DNA of 64,000 nucleotides from a virus. The notes under the pieces were generated by a model that had not been told where the DNA came from, made no database searches, and saw only the letters and a program-made list of their open reading frames with translations. Numbering within the stretch: the stretch's first letter is position 1; each line of letters opens with the position of its first letter. This document shows, in pieces, positions 26,719-34,012 of this stretch. Location: positions 60,824 through 124,823 of IMG/VR virus record IMGVR_UViG_3300036857_000619. One strand, written 5' to 3'. The position numbers were made by a program, and so were the translations under genes.

Positions 26719-26892
26719 GCAGCGCCAGCAGTCGATCCACACAATGGGCGGGCTCATGCTGGGAAACCGGCGCACGTCGCAGGCGCTGCGGCAGCGCGGG
26801 CAGCGCGGCGGCATACCGGGCGGGGTGGGCTCGGCTTCGTTGGCCATCCGAAAGATCTCGTCGCGTGCCAAGGCTGACCAGCTCACCTTCAC
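26683..26892 (-). CDS. Zinc-ribbon protein (69 aa)
   Basis: Begins at a GTG that overlaps the portal stop as GTGA; an internal ATG at 26846 is an alternative. It has CPRCRSACDVRRF and WIDCWRCKVSW knuckles. The KVSWS motif occurs at both its ends (KVSWSALARDE and KVSWSVESEGE). Probably a metal-binding micro-protein; role unknown. Confidence 0.6.
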   Translation of the reverse strand: MKVSWSALARDEIFRMANEAEPTPPGMPPRCPRCRSACDVRRFPSMSPPIVWIDCWRCKVSWSVESEGE

Positions 26893-28748
26893 GCCGCTTC
26901 CCAGCGGCGCTCGAGCTCGGTATCGCGCTCGCGGGCGTTGAGCAGCCCGCTGTAGGCCGGCATCGCGGCGTCCCACAGCGCCGCGCACTCGCGCTGGTCG
27001 GCCGCGTCGAAGCGCACCTGCTCGGGCACGATCGGCAGTGGGTGACCGAGCGGCTGCATCGGCTGCGGCGCGTCCGCCTGCCGCTCGTTCGGCTGCGGCC
27101 AGCGCAGTCGCAAAAACTCGCGGCGACTCGAACGCGCGGCGCCGGTGTCTTCAGCCTTCTGCTGGTCGCCCTCGGACTGCAGCCCTTCGCGGCCGCCTGA
27201 CGGGCGGTTGTCGGCGCCGCCGGGGCGAGCCGGCACGGTGCCCTCGGCGGTGGCGTTGCCGAACTCGGGCGGCGCCTCGCCGCGCGGCACCATGCGCGGC
27301 TTGGCCTGATCGGGCAGGTGGCCAGTGGCCTCCATCGAGGCCTGCACCTGGGAGTCCCAGCCCATCAGATACGTCTTGGTGGCCGTGTCGACCATCAGCG
27401 CCTTGGTCATCGCATCGCGGTACAGCTCGGCGGCGCGCAGCTCGGCGAAACGCCAGGTGGCGGTGGCGGCGATGCCCTGGGCATTCAGCACCAGCGTGGC
27501 GAACTCGGAGAGCAGGCTCTCCGACAGGTGCTGGATGGATTTGACGCCCGCGGCCTGGATCTCCCACTGGCGGTTGGCGTTGGCCTCGCTCTGGCCCTCG
27601 GTCATGCCCATCAGCAGCGGCATGCTTTTAAGCGCACGCGCGAGTTGGCGCTCGAGGACCTCGATGAGCTGGCTGACGCCGCGCAGCGAGTCGGCGTTGA
27701 CGGCGCCGGTGGGCGGCCGCACCTCGACCAGGTCGGTGTGCACGAAGGCGGCGTCCGGCTCGAGCGCGTTGTAGGCGGCGGAGACGGCGTCGGTGGTCGC
27801 CTCGACGAAGTTCTTCCAGGCGTTCGGGTCGCTCTTGACGGCCGGGCCGGCCAGCAGCGCCAGCTGCTCGAGTTTGATCAGCAGGTCGTACCGCGGATAG
27901 CCCTGCTGGGCGACCACACGGCGGAGGTCGCCGAGCAGTCCGAGCAGGAACAGGCTGTTGAAGAGCGCCGGCGCCGAAGGGCTGCGGCCGTAGGGGATGC
28001 CTGGCGCGGGATCGACCGGAACGTACTTGATCGTCGGCCGATCGAGCAGCACCCAGCGCGCTTGCTGGTACTGGCCGAGATCCCACACCTGACCGCGGAG
28101 CGGGTCCACGCGCCGTCGAAAGCGCGCGGTGGTGGGATCGGGTGTGGCGAAGTCGATCGCCACGCGGCCCTGCTCGTCGAGCACCAGCTCGGCGAAGAGC
28201 GCGCCGCGCAGGAACGCGCCGAAGTGGAGCCGGCCGACGACCACGTCCATGCTGCCGTAGAGCTTCTCGAGCGAGCTGGCCCACTTGTCCAGCACGGCCT
28301 GGGCGGCGGGATACGGCCGCTGGGTCCCCGGATGCATCGCCTTGAGCTCCCAGCCGGGGTTGACCAGCCGGAGGAAGTCCCAGAGCGAGCGGCTGACGTC
28401 CGGCGACAGGTCGGCGAGCACGCGCAGCAGCCGCTGGGCGGGCATGCTGCGGATCGTCGAGGCGTCCAGGTTGATGAGCCGCCAGCCCTCGGTGATCTCG
28501 TCCGGCGGCATGATGAACGGGTAGCCACCGAAGAACTGCCAGGGGAAGTCGGTGCTGACGCGGCCGCCGCCACGGGCGAAGCCGCGTGGCGGGTTGGGTG
28601 GCGCGGATGACGTGCCAGGCGCGACACCCGGATACGCGGCGCCCTCGGCGGAGATGCCCTCGATGCCCGTGTCGAGGGTCTGCCGTTGGTGGCCGTCGTC
28701 GGACGATATCCCGAAGAAGCGGTCGCGCAGGTCGGCAAGCAGCGGCAT
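26889..28748 (-). CDS. Portal protein
   Basis: 619 residues. It forms the dodecameric ring through which DNA enters and leaves the head. The order of motifs fits a portal: N-terminal GGYPFIMPPDEITEGWRLI, a wing region (WDFLRLVNPGWELKAMHPGT), a stem/clip region with KYVPVDPAPGIPYGRSPSAP, and a crown-like helix rich in Ala/Arg/Glu. The C-terminal 110 residues are charged and Pro-rich. It is the first gene of the minus-strand morphogenesis operon, divergent from the lysis genes. The terminase genes lie apart at 36.9-40.0 kb. Confidence 0.8.
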   Translation of the reverse strand: MPLLADLRDRFFGISSDDGHQRQTLDTGIEGISAEGAAYPGVAPGTSSAPPNPPRGFARGGGRVSTDFPWQFFGGYPFIMPPDEITEGWRLINLDASTIRSMPAQRLLRVLADLSPDVSRSLWDFLRLVNPGWELKAMHPGTQRPYPAAQAVLDKWASSLEKLYGSMDVVVGRLHFGAFLRGALFAELVLDEQGRVAIDFATPDPTTARFRRRVDPLRGQVWDLGQYQQARWVLLDRPTIKYVPVDPAPGIPYGRSPSAPALFNSLFLLGLLGDLRRVVAQQGYPRYDLLIKLEQLALLAGPAVKSDPNAWKNFVEATTDAVSAAYNALEPDAAFVHTDLVEVRPPTGAVNADSLRGVSQLIEVLERQLARALKSMPLLMGMTEGQSEANANRQWEIQAAGVKSIQHLSESLLSEFATLVLNAQGIAATATWRFAELRAAELYRDAMTKALMVDTATKTYLMGWDSQVQASMEATGHLPDQAKPRMVPRGEAPPEFGNATAEGTVPARPGGADNRPSGGREGLQSEGDQQKAEDTGAARSSRREFLRLRWPQPNERQADAPQPMQPLGHPLPIVPEQVRFDAADQRECAALWDAAMPAYSGLLNARERDTELERRWEAA

Positions 28749-28809
28749 GGGGATGGTTGGCCCGATCCGGCCCGAGCATAGCCCCGGTTTCCGGGCTCAG
28801 TCCCGCGCT

Positions 28810-28835
28810 GGGCCGGCGTCATGACGCGCCGGCCC
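28810..28835. promoter_or_regulatory. Long GC-rich inverted repeat in divergent spacer
   Basis: GGGCCGGCG tcatgacg CGCCGGCCC has perfect 9-bp arms and a self-complementary centre. It lies in the 142-bp spacer between the divergent portal and lysis operons. It could block transcription crossing the junction or bind a regulator. Neither strand shows a following T-run. Confidence 0.5.
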
Positions 28836-28890
28836 CATCGCTTGAGAGGCGACCGACGAGCAGGCACAGTGCAGCCGACAGGAGGAGCTG

Positions 28891-29073
28891 ATGGCCACCC
28901 AGCCCCACACCCACTACGTTTGGGCATCCCCCGCCCGCTGGGGATTGCTCATCCTCGCGGTGCTCACGCTGTTGCTCGCCGCCTTTCACGCCAACCCGTT
29001 CGCGCCGACGGTCGATCTGACGGATCTGGGGCTGGCGCTCGGATTCGGCGCGTTCCTGGTTCCCGGTCCCTGA
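28891..29073 (+). CDS. Small membrane protein, holin candidate
   Basis: 60 residues with one clear membrane segment (WGLLILAVLTLLLAAF) after a short polar N-terminus, and a second weaker hydrophobic stretch at the end (LALGFGAFLVPG). A strong AGGAGGAG ribosome site precedes the ATG. It opens the lysis region two genes before a GH19 endolysin, so a holin is likely, though the pinhole or antiholin role cannot be told apart. Confidence 0.6.
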   Translation: MATQPHTHYVWASPARWGLLILAVLTLLLAAFHANPFAPTVDLTDLGLALGFGAFLVPGP

Positions 29074-29074
29074 T

Positions 29075-29317
29075 ATGGCGTACGGCTCGTATATCGATCA
29101 TCTCATCTGGAGCTCAATTCTTCCGGATTTAGTACTTAACCCAGAGGCGGCGATTTACGTCTTTTGGAGGCAACTGCGCAACGACCCGGCCACGCCGAAC
29201 CCCGGCCCGCCGATCACCCCGGAGATCGAGACGGAGATCGGCGTCCAGCAGGCGTTTAGCTCGGGGATAGTTCTGGGCTGGAACGAGACCGACGGCGCCT
29301 ACATCGCCAACGGCTAA
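29075..29317 (+). CDS. Hypothetical protein in lysis region (80 aa)
   Basis: A soluble-looking protein with aromatic N-terminus (YGSYIDHLIWSSILPDLVL) and a Pro-rich middle. Its ATG follows the upstream stop by one base, and its stop overlaps the endolysin start as TAATG. The region around 29100-29170 is less GC-rich. Unknown function. Confidence 0.55.
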   Translation: MAYGSYIDHLIWSSILPDLVLNPEAAIYVFWRQLRNDPATPNPGPPITPEIETEIGVQQAFSSGIVLGWNETDGAYIANG

Positions 29318-29886
29318 TGGTTAGCGCGGCCACCTTCCATCCACCGCAACATGTCGTTCAACCGCCTGCCCCGGAAGGCTGCTGGTCACGCTGGGACGCG
29401 GGCACGATGGCTCGCTGCACGAACTGTCCGCAGCTGGTCATTGAGGCCAACTGGCCAGCGATCTACGCAGAGCTCGAGCGCTGCGGTATCGCCTCCCCTG
29501 AAGTGCAGGCCGGCGCATTGAGCACGATCGCCATCGAGACGGCGCGCACGTTCGCCCCGGTGCGCGAGGCGTACTGGATGAGCGAGGACTGGCGCGCCGA
29601 GAACCTGCGCTACTCCCCCTACTACGGGCGCGGCTACATCCAACTGACCTGGGACTACAACTACCAGAGCTACGGCCAGATCGTCGCCCAGCCACTGCTC
29701 GAGCAACCCGACCTGGCGCTCGAGGAGGCGATTGCCGCCAGCGTCTTCGCCGAGTTCTTCGGTCGCTCGGGCGCCGCGGCGGCGGCGCAGCGCTGCGACT
29801 GGACCGAGTGCCGGCGTCGAGTGCAGGGTGGGTCGGCCGGGCTCGACGAGCTGAAGCACGTGTGTGCCTGCCTGGGCTATCCATGA
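29317..29886 (+). CDS. Endolysin, glycoside hydrolase family 19-like
   Basis: 189 residues. The motif GRGYIQLTWDYNYQSYG (residues 104-120) is the diagnostic GH19 segment shared by chitinases and phage peptidoglycan hydrolases. E74 in IAIETARTF and E84 are candidates for the catalytic acid and base. The protein lacks a signal peptide, so it would reach the wall through a holin. It is followed, with a four-base overlap, by a cysteine-peptidase-like gene. The N-terminal 40 residues have three cysteines and may form a small extra module. Confidence 0.85.
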   Translation: MVSAATFHPPQHVVQPPAPEGCWSRWDAGTMARCTNCPQLVIEANWPAIYAELERCGIASPEVQAGALSTIAIETARTFAPVREAYWMSEDWRAENLRYSPYYGRGYIQLTWDYNYQSYGQIVAQPLLEQPDLALEEAIAASVFAEFFGRSGAAAAAQRCDWTECRRRVQGGSAGLDELKHVCACLGYP

Positions 29887-30431
29887 CCAGCCCCGTCCTG
29901 TTCAACCCGCACAACTTCGCGATTCCGGTCGACATTCCACTGCCGGAACCGATCACGCCGGTGGCCGGCTGGTACGACTACTTCGATCGCCACCGCGACC
30001 TGTACATGGCCCCCCAGGTGTACGACTGGACCTGCTCCGTGGCGTCCACGACGTGGGTTCTCCAAGCCTCAGGGCTCGACGTCAACGCGGCACGCGAGTC
30101 GGTGGCCTACGCGATCGGTTATCCGCAGTGCGTCAATCCGCAGTACGGGTTAATGGACACCAACTGCGTCGAGCGGGTGTTCCGCAGCTACGGCGTGGAG
30201 TGCCGCACGCTGTGGCCGAACTTCGACCAGATGTACGAGTTGGCCGAACGCACCACGGGCCTGCTTAATTCCACGCGCTGGTACCACTTCGTGGGCATCC
30301 GCGGCGTCTCTGGCAGCTCGATCTGGGTGGCGAATTCGGCCGTCGGCTACAAGGGCATCGGCGAGCTGGTCAGCCGCGGACAGTGGGATGCCTGGGCGAA
30401 CTCATGGAAATGCGTTGTGCTGGAGCCATGA
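29883..30431 (+). CDS. Cysteine-peptidase-like (C39/papain-fold) lysis-region protein
   Basis: 182 residues from the ATG at 29883 (ATGA overlap with the endolysin). A YDWTCSVASTTWVLQASG segment places Cys at the start of a helix as in papain-like and C39 peptidases. A later YHFVGIRGV...IWVANSA segment supplies a His and an Asn in the expected order. It may be a second cell-wall enzyme (amidase or endopeptidase) or a structural protein that kept the fold. Its last ten residues, SWKCVVLEP and stop, are duplicated in the next gene. Confidence 0.6.
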   Translation: MTSPVLFNPHNFAIPVDIPLPEPITPVAGWYDYFDRHRDLYMAPQVYDWTCSVASTTWVLQASGLDVNAARESVAYAIGYPQCVNPQYGLMDTNCVERVFRSYGVECRTLWPNFDQMYELAERTTGLLNSTRWYHFVGIRGVSGSSIWVANSAVGYKGIGELVSRGQWDAWANSWKCVVLEP

Positions 30432-30640
30432 GCGCGGCGAAAGAACAGGTCGCGTTCGGTGAGGCAATCGTTGCCGATCTGGTGCGACTGTTTCCTGACT
30501 ATCCGCCGAATTGCTTCACATCCAACGCTGCGAACGCCCGTCTTGGGGGTCTTTTGACGATCACCATGCCGGACGCTGTTGCGCGAAGACTGATCGACGA
30601 AGCCCTGCGCTCGTGGAAATCCGTTGTGCTGGAGCCATGA
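30402..30640 (+). repeat. Direct repeat of a gene 3' end (two 30-bp copies)
   Basis: The 30 bp at 30402-30431 and 30611-30640 differ at only two positions; each encodes SWK[CS]VVLEP and a TGA. The copies flank the 70-residue gene at 30428-30640. Confidence 0.8.
30428..30640 (+). CDS. Hypothetical protein flanked by duplicated gene ends (70 aa)
   Basis: The ATG lies in the stop of the previous gene (ATGA). The protein is mostly helical (AFGEAIVADLVRLFPDYP, then ARRLIDEALRSWK). Its 3' end is a copy of the upstream gene's 3' end, so the gene appears to have been inserted there and to have captured or regenerated the terminus. Function unknown. Confidence 0.6.
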   Translation: MSAAKEQVAFGEAIVADLVRLFPDYPPNCFTSNAANARLGGLLTITMPDAVARRLIDEALRSWKSVVLEP

Positions 30641-30731
30641 ATCGCTTCGTAGCGCCCTGATCATGAGCATTGCGCAACCACGACGAGTGGTGATCCTGGT
30701 CGGCGCCGGCCTGGTCGTGTGAGCTCCGTCT

Positions 30732-30977
30732 GTGGCTGAGTCGCCTCCTGAAAGCGAGTGGCACGAGGATGCGCGCGTGACGGCCACGCGGCTGGTGTGT
30801 CAGATGATCGTGACGCTGACCGTCCTGGTCGCTTCCGTCCTGCTGGTGCTGACGCATCCCGAGTACGCGGCGGGCGTCGCGCTGGTGTGCGGCGTGGTGC
30901 TGGGCAGTTGGTTCACCATGCCGCGTGACCTGCGCGGGGGGCGCGGCCGCCGCCGTCGCCAGGATTCCGAGGACTAG
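30732..30977 (+). CDS. Two-helix membrane protein, second holin candidate
   Basis: 81 residues from a GTG. Two membrane helices (VCQMIVTLTVLVASVLLVL and GVALVCGVVLGSWFTM) are separated by a short HPEYAA turn, with a basic C-terminus (RGGRGRRRRQ): the usual class II holin topology. It follows the lysin genes after a 91-bp gap, which also holds a 19-codon hydrophobic ORF at 30663-30722. Either this or the 28.9-kb gene could be the holin, the other an antiholin. Confidence 0.6.
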   Translation: MAESPPESEWHEDARVTATRLVCQMIVTLTVLVASVLLVLTHPEYAAGVALVCGVVLGSWFTMPRDLRGGRGRRRRQDSED

Positions 30978-31703
30978 ATGCTGGCCCTGGCGGTGGGCCT
31001 GGCCATGCTGCTGCACGCCCAGTGCGTCAATCCGCTCGGCACCATCGAGGTGTGTTCGACGCCGACCGAAACGCCCATGCCTGAGCCGACCGAGACGCCA
31101 ACCCTGGAACCGACGCCGACGCCAGAGCCAACCGAGACGCCGACGGTTGCGCCGACCCCCACGCTCGAGCCGACCCAGACACCGGTCCCGCCGCCGGTGG
31201 TAGTTGTGGTGACCGAGACGCCCACGCCGCGGGAGCTCCCTACGCCCAGGCCCACCCCGGACGTACCGACGCCCCCTACGCCCAGGCCCACCCCGGACGT
31301 ACCGACGCCGCAGCCGCGATTCCGCCCGACGCTTCCGCCCGGCCCCGAACGAGCGAGGTCGGCTGCGTGCCTGGCGGCGCCTCCACCCGTGCCTGACCTG
31401 TCGGGAGTTCGGGACGTGAGCTGGACGAACGAGCAGCGCTGTGGCGGCACGCCCGAGGCACTGGCTACCCAGCACGAGCTACCTGCTCTCCGCACGCCAG
31501 CGTCCGCGCCAGATCGCGGCGGCAACGGTGCGCTGGTGGTGGTGGTGATCCTGCCCGCACGCGAGCCGACCGAGACGGCAACCCCTGAGCGCGTGTTGAT
31601 CAATCCGCCCGCTTCAACGGATGAAGCGCCGCCCGAGTGGCCAGAGGTGCCAGTTCAGTTACCTGAAGAGACTGGTGCTGTTGATCGCCAACCAGCCAGG
31701 TGA
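30978..31703 (+). CDS. Secreted Pro/Thr-repeat protein
   Basis: 241 residues with an apparent signal peptide (MLALAVGLAMLLHAQC) and then long TPTPEPTETP-type repeats, including a tandem 36-bp repeat around 31239-31310. The C-terminal half has three cysteines and less repetitive sequence. Such linkers are typical of extracellular proteins of Chloroflexota and some Actinomycetota. It may be a spanin-like or surface protein made during lysis or lysogenic conversion. The start codon directly follows the upstream stop. The repeat makes exact length prone to slippage. Confidence 0.6.
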   Translation: MLALAVGLAMLLHAQCVNPLGTIEVCSTPTETPMPEPTETPTLEPTPTPEPTETPTVAPTPTLEPTQTPVPPPVVVVVTETPTPRELPTPRPTPDVPTPPTPRPTPDVPTPQPRFRPTLPPGPERARSAACLAAPPPVPDLSGVRDVSWTNEQRCGGTPEALATQHELPALRTPASAPDRGGNGALVVVVILPAREPTETATPERVLINPPASTDEAPPEWPEVPVQLPEETGAVDRQPAR

Positions 31704-31853
31704 CCACCACATCCTGTTGTGCGAGGAGTGGCTGAAAGAGCACTCGCCGCCGGCCCGCCACCCACGCGGCCTGGCAAGGTCAACCAGCCGGCCCATGTGG
31801 TGCGGCCGCGTATGGACCCGTGCTAGCGTCGGGCCGAGTTTGGGATTGACGAC

Positions 31854-32435
31854 ATGACCCAGGCGACGAATGACCTGACCGAGCTGGTCAGCCAGGCACA
31901 GTTGGTTCCGCTTTCGAGCCTGCGCCCAGCCGTTTGGAATCCTAGGGTCATTCGATCCGAGCGCATGAAGAACCTGATGCGCTCGATCGAGCGCGACCCG
32001 GACATGCTGCGGCTGCGGCCGGTGCTGGCCAGGCTGAACGGCGAGATCTACGCCGGCAACCAGCGTTACCTGGCCTGCCAGCAGCTCGGCCGCGAGACGA
32101 TCTGGGCGCATCTCGAGGACGTCTCCGAACAGGTCGCCAAGGAGCGCGCGCTGCGCGACAACAACGAGTGGGGCGCCTGGGACGACGACAAGCTGCGCGA
32201 CATGGTCGCCGATCTCAAACAGCTGGGCTCCGACGTCGCGCTGCTCGGTTTTGACGACAAGGAGCTGCAGGCGCTGATGGGCGGCCGCGGCATGCCGGCG
32301 CCGGGCGACGCGGACACCGACGCGACGGAGCATCTGTTCGGGGTGGTGGTCACCTGCAGCGACGAAGCGCAACAGGTCGAGCTGCTCGAGCGGCTGACCG
32401 AAGAGGGCTACGACGTGCGCGCGCTGGTCTCTTGA
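31854..32435 (+). CDS. ParB-like N-domain protein
   Basis: 193 residues. The N-terminal 110 residues show the ParB/Srx-like pattern: VPLSSLRPAVWNPR, RSIERDPDMLRLRPVL, and the GNQRYLACQQLG motif (GxxRxxA). There is no partition-type HTH after it, so it belongs with the phage ParB-like nuclease/NTPase proteins rather than plasmid partition. ParB-like domains bind CTP and DNA. It is the first gene of the coupled island. The C-terminal 60 residues (VVVTCSDEAQQVELLERLTE) resemble a small ferredoxin-like add-on. Confidence 0.8.
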   Translation: MTQATNDLTELVSQAQLVPLSSLRPAVWNPRVIRSERMKNLMRSIERDPDMLRLRPVLARLNGEIYAGNQRYLACQQLGRETIWAHLEDVSEQVAKERALRDNNEWGAWDDDKLRDMVADLKQLGSDVALLGFDDKELQALMGGRGMPAPGDADTDATEHLFGVVVTCSDEAQQVELLERLTEEGYDVRALVS

Positions 32436-32451
32436 TGACGCGAGTATTGGG

Positions 32452-32649
32452 GTGTGTGATTTCTGCGGCGACCCAGGCGACCACAACAAGCCGTACGAGG
32501 TTGGCCGCGAGGACCTGGTGGTGCTGCGACTGGTGCCCGCCGAGTTGCACGCGTTGACGCGGCTGCGCACGCACGTGCGCGACGTGCAGCTGCGCGGCTA
32601 CGACCAGGGCCCCGCCGCGGGCGACGTCCAGGCGGATGCGGAGTCATGA
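32452..32649 (+). CDS. Small zinc-finger protein of the island (65 aa)
   Basis: Starts at a GTG; CDFCGDPGDHNKPYEV suggests a C/C/H metal site at the N-terminus. The remainder is helical. Its stop overlaps the ABC/GNAT start as ATGA, implying coupled translation. Function unknown; could tether or regulate the ATPase. Confidence 0.6.
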   Translation: MCDFCGDPGDHNKPYEVGREDLVVLRLVPAELHALTRLRTHVRDVQLRGYDQGPAAGDVQADAES

Positions 32650-33896
32650 CCACGACAGCTGGGCCTCTGGTGGCGCACGTCAGGAACGAGGTGGCCGTCA
32701 AAAAGTCCGTACGCACGATGCAGGTTTCGTCAATGTTCGACATCCCGCCGCACGAGCGCAGCACGAGCGAGTGGACCGTGTCTCTGCCCCTGCACGAGCG
32801 GGACTGGGGCGTGGGCCTGATCGTCGGGCCATCAGGGGCAGGCAAGACGAGCGTGGCCCGCGCCCTCTTCCCCGAGCAACTCGTCGCCGAGTTCGCGTGG
32901 CCCGCGGAGCGCAGCATCCTGGACGCGTTCCCGGAGGGCATGTCGATCAAGGACATCACCGGCTCGCTGACCGCCGTCGGCTTCGGCTCGCCGCCGGCCT
33001 GGTTCCGTCCGTACGCCAGCCTGAGCACCGGCGAGCAGTTCCGCGTGACGATCGCCCGTGCGCTGGCCGAAAGCCCGGACCGGGTGGTCATCGACGAGTT
33101 CACCAGCACCGTCGATCGGCAGGTGGCGCAGGTCGCCTCACACGCGATCCAGAAGGCGGTCCGCCGCGCGAAGCGGCAGCTGGTAGCGGTGACGTGCCAC
33201 TACGACGTCGTCGACTGGCTGCAGCCCGACTGGATCTACCAGCCGCACACGGGCGAGTTTGCCTGGAGGTTTCTTCAACGACACCCGCCCCTGGAGCTCC
33301 GTCTCCATTCGGTCCATCACTCCGTCTGGCCGGTGTTTGCACGTCATCACTATCTGAGTTCAGAACTGAACAAGTCCGCGGTGTGCTTCGGCGGCTGGAT
33401 CGGCGACGAGCTGGTGGGTTTCACGTCGTACCTGCATCTGCCGCACTACCGCGTCAAGAACGTGAAGCTCGGCCACCGGCTGGTGGTGCTGCCCGACTAC
33501 CAGGGGCTGGGCATCGGCGGGCGCATGGACGACTGGCTCGGCCAGAAGCTGTACGAGGAGGGGTACCGCTACCACAACGTGGTCTCGCACCCGGCGATGA
33601 TCGCGTACTACTCGGCCTCGCCCCGCTGGCGGCTGTTTCGAGGGGCCGGAGCCAAGTCGTACCCGCTGCACAGCTACGGCTCACTCGAAAAGAACCCGAC
33701 GCTGGTGCGGCGCCACGCGCACCCGCGCAACCTGCAAACCATGGCCTTCGAGTACGTGCCGCCCATTCAAGAGGGGGGGGTAGCTGTATGCCGTTCGGCG
33801 CCGACTGCGAATTTGCGGACTTCGCCGCCTGTGTCAGGCACTTCTCGAGCGGCAAGAACAAGAAGTCCAACCCGCGCGCGTACTGCGCCCAGTTAA
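32646..33896 (+). CDS. ABC-type ATPase fused to GNAT (Mom-like) acyltransferase
   Basis: 416 residues. Residues 40-210 are an ABC ATPase domain without membrane part: Walker A GPSGAGKT at 61-68, signature YASLSTGEQ at 123-131, Walker B VVIDEF at 147-152, H-loop His185. Residues 230-345 are a GNAT fold: HYLSSELNKS, GHRLVVLPDYQGLGIGGRM (acyl-CoA loop QGLGIG), and SHPAMIAYYSASPRW. The order H-R-L-V...Q-G-L-G resembles Mu Mom-like enzymes, which modify adenine in DNA. The last 37 residues after position 377 are a low-quality tail caused by a G8 run at 33773-33780; with one G fewer the protein would end at a TAG right there. The likely job is acyl transfer driven or gated by ATP. Confidence 0.8.
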   Translation: MTTTAGPLVAHVRNEVAVKKSVRTMQVSSMFDIPPHERSTSEWTVSLPLHERDWGVGLIVGPSGAGKTSVARALFPEQLVAEFAWPAERSILDAFPEGMSIKDITGSLTAVGFGSPPAWFRPYASLSTGEQFRVTIARALAESPDRVVIDEFTSTVDRQVAQVASHAIQKAVRRAKRQLVAVTCHYDVVDWLQPDWIYQPHTGEFAWRFLQRHPPLELRLHSVHHSVWPVFARHHYLSSELNKSAVCFGGWIGDELVGFTSYLHLPHYRVKNVKLGHRLVVLPDYQGLGIGGRMDDWLGQKLYEEGYRYHNVVSHPAMIAYYSASPRWRLFRGAGAKSYPLHSYGSLEKNPTLVRRHAHPRNLQTMAFEYVPPIQEGGVAVCRSAPTANLRTSPPVSGTSRAARTRSPTRARTAPS

Positions 33897-34012
33897 TGAA
33901 GGCGACCGAGGAGCACTGCGCGAAGCAGCGCGCGGCCCAGCACGTGCCCGCCGAGCCGCCGCCGGCCGAAGCGCCCGCGGAGTGGCCCATGCCACCGCGC
34001 GTGGGCCCATGA
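33788..34012 (+). CDS. Small Cys-containing protein of the island (74 aa)
   Basis: Begins MPFGADCEFADFAACVRHFS and continues NPRAYCAQLMKATEEHCAK, a helical protein with four cysteines, then a Pro-rich tail. A run of G and AG 9 bases before the ATG could act as ribosome site. It overlaps the doubtful tail of the ABC/GNAT frame, which supports that frame ending earlier. Similar small proteins occur near phage portals or proteases; role unknown. Confidence 0.55.
   Translation: MPFGADCEFADFAACVRHFSSGKNKKSNPRAYCAQLMKATEEHCAKQRAAQHVPAEPPPAEAPAEWPMPPRVGP

Noticed and set aside
27318-28610. 430-codon plus-strand ORF opposite the portal
   Set aside because: Shadow of the portal gene; no ribosome site, no recognisable motif.
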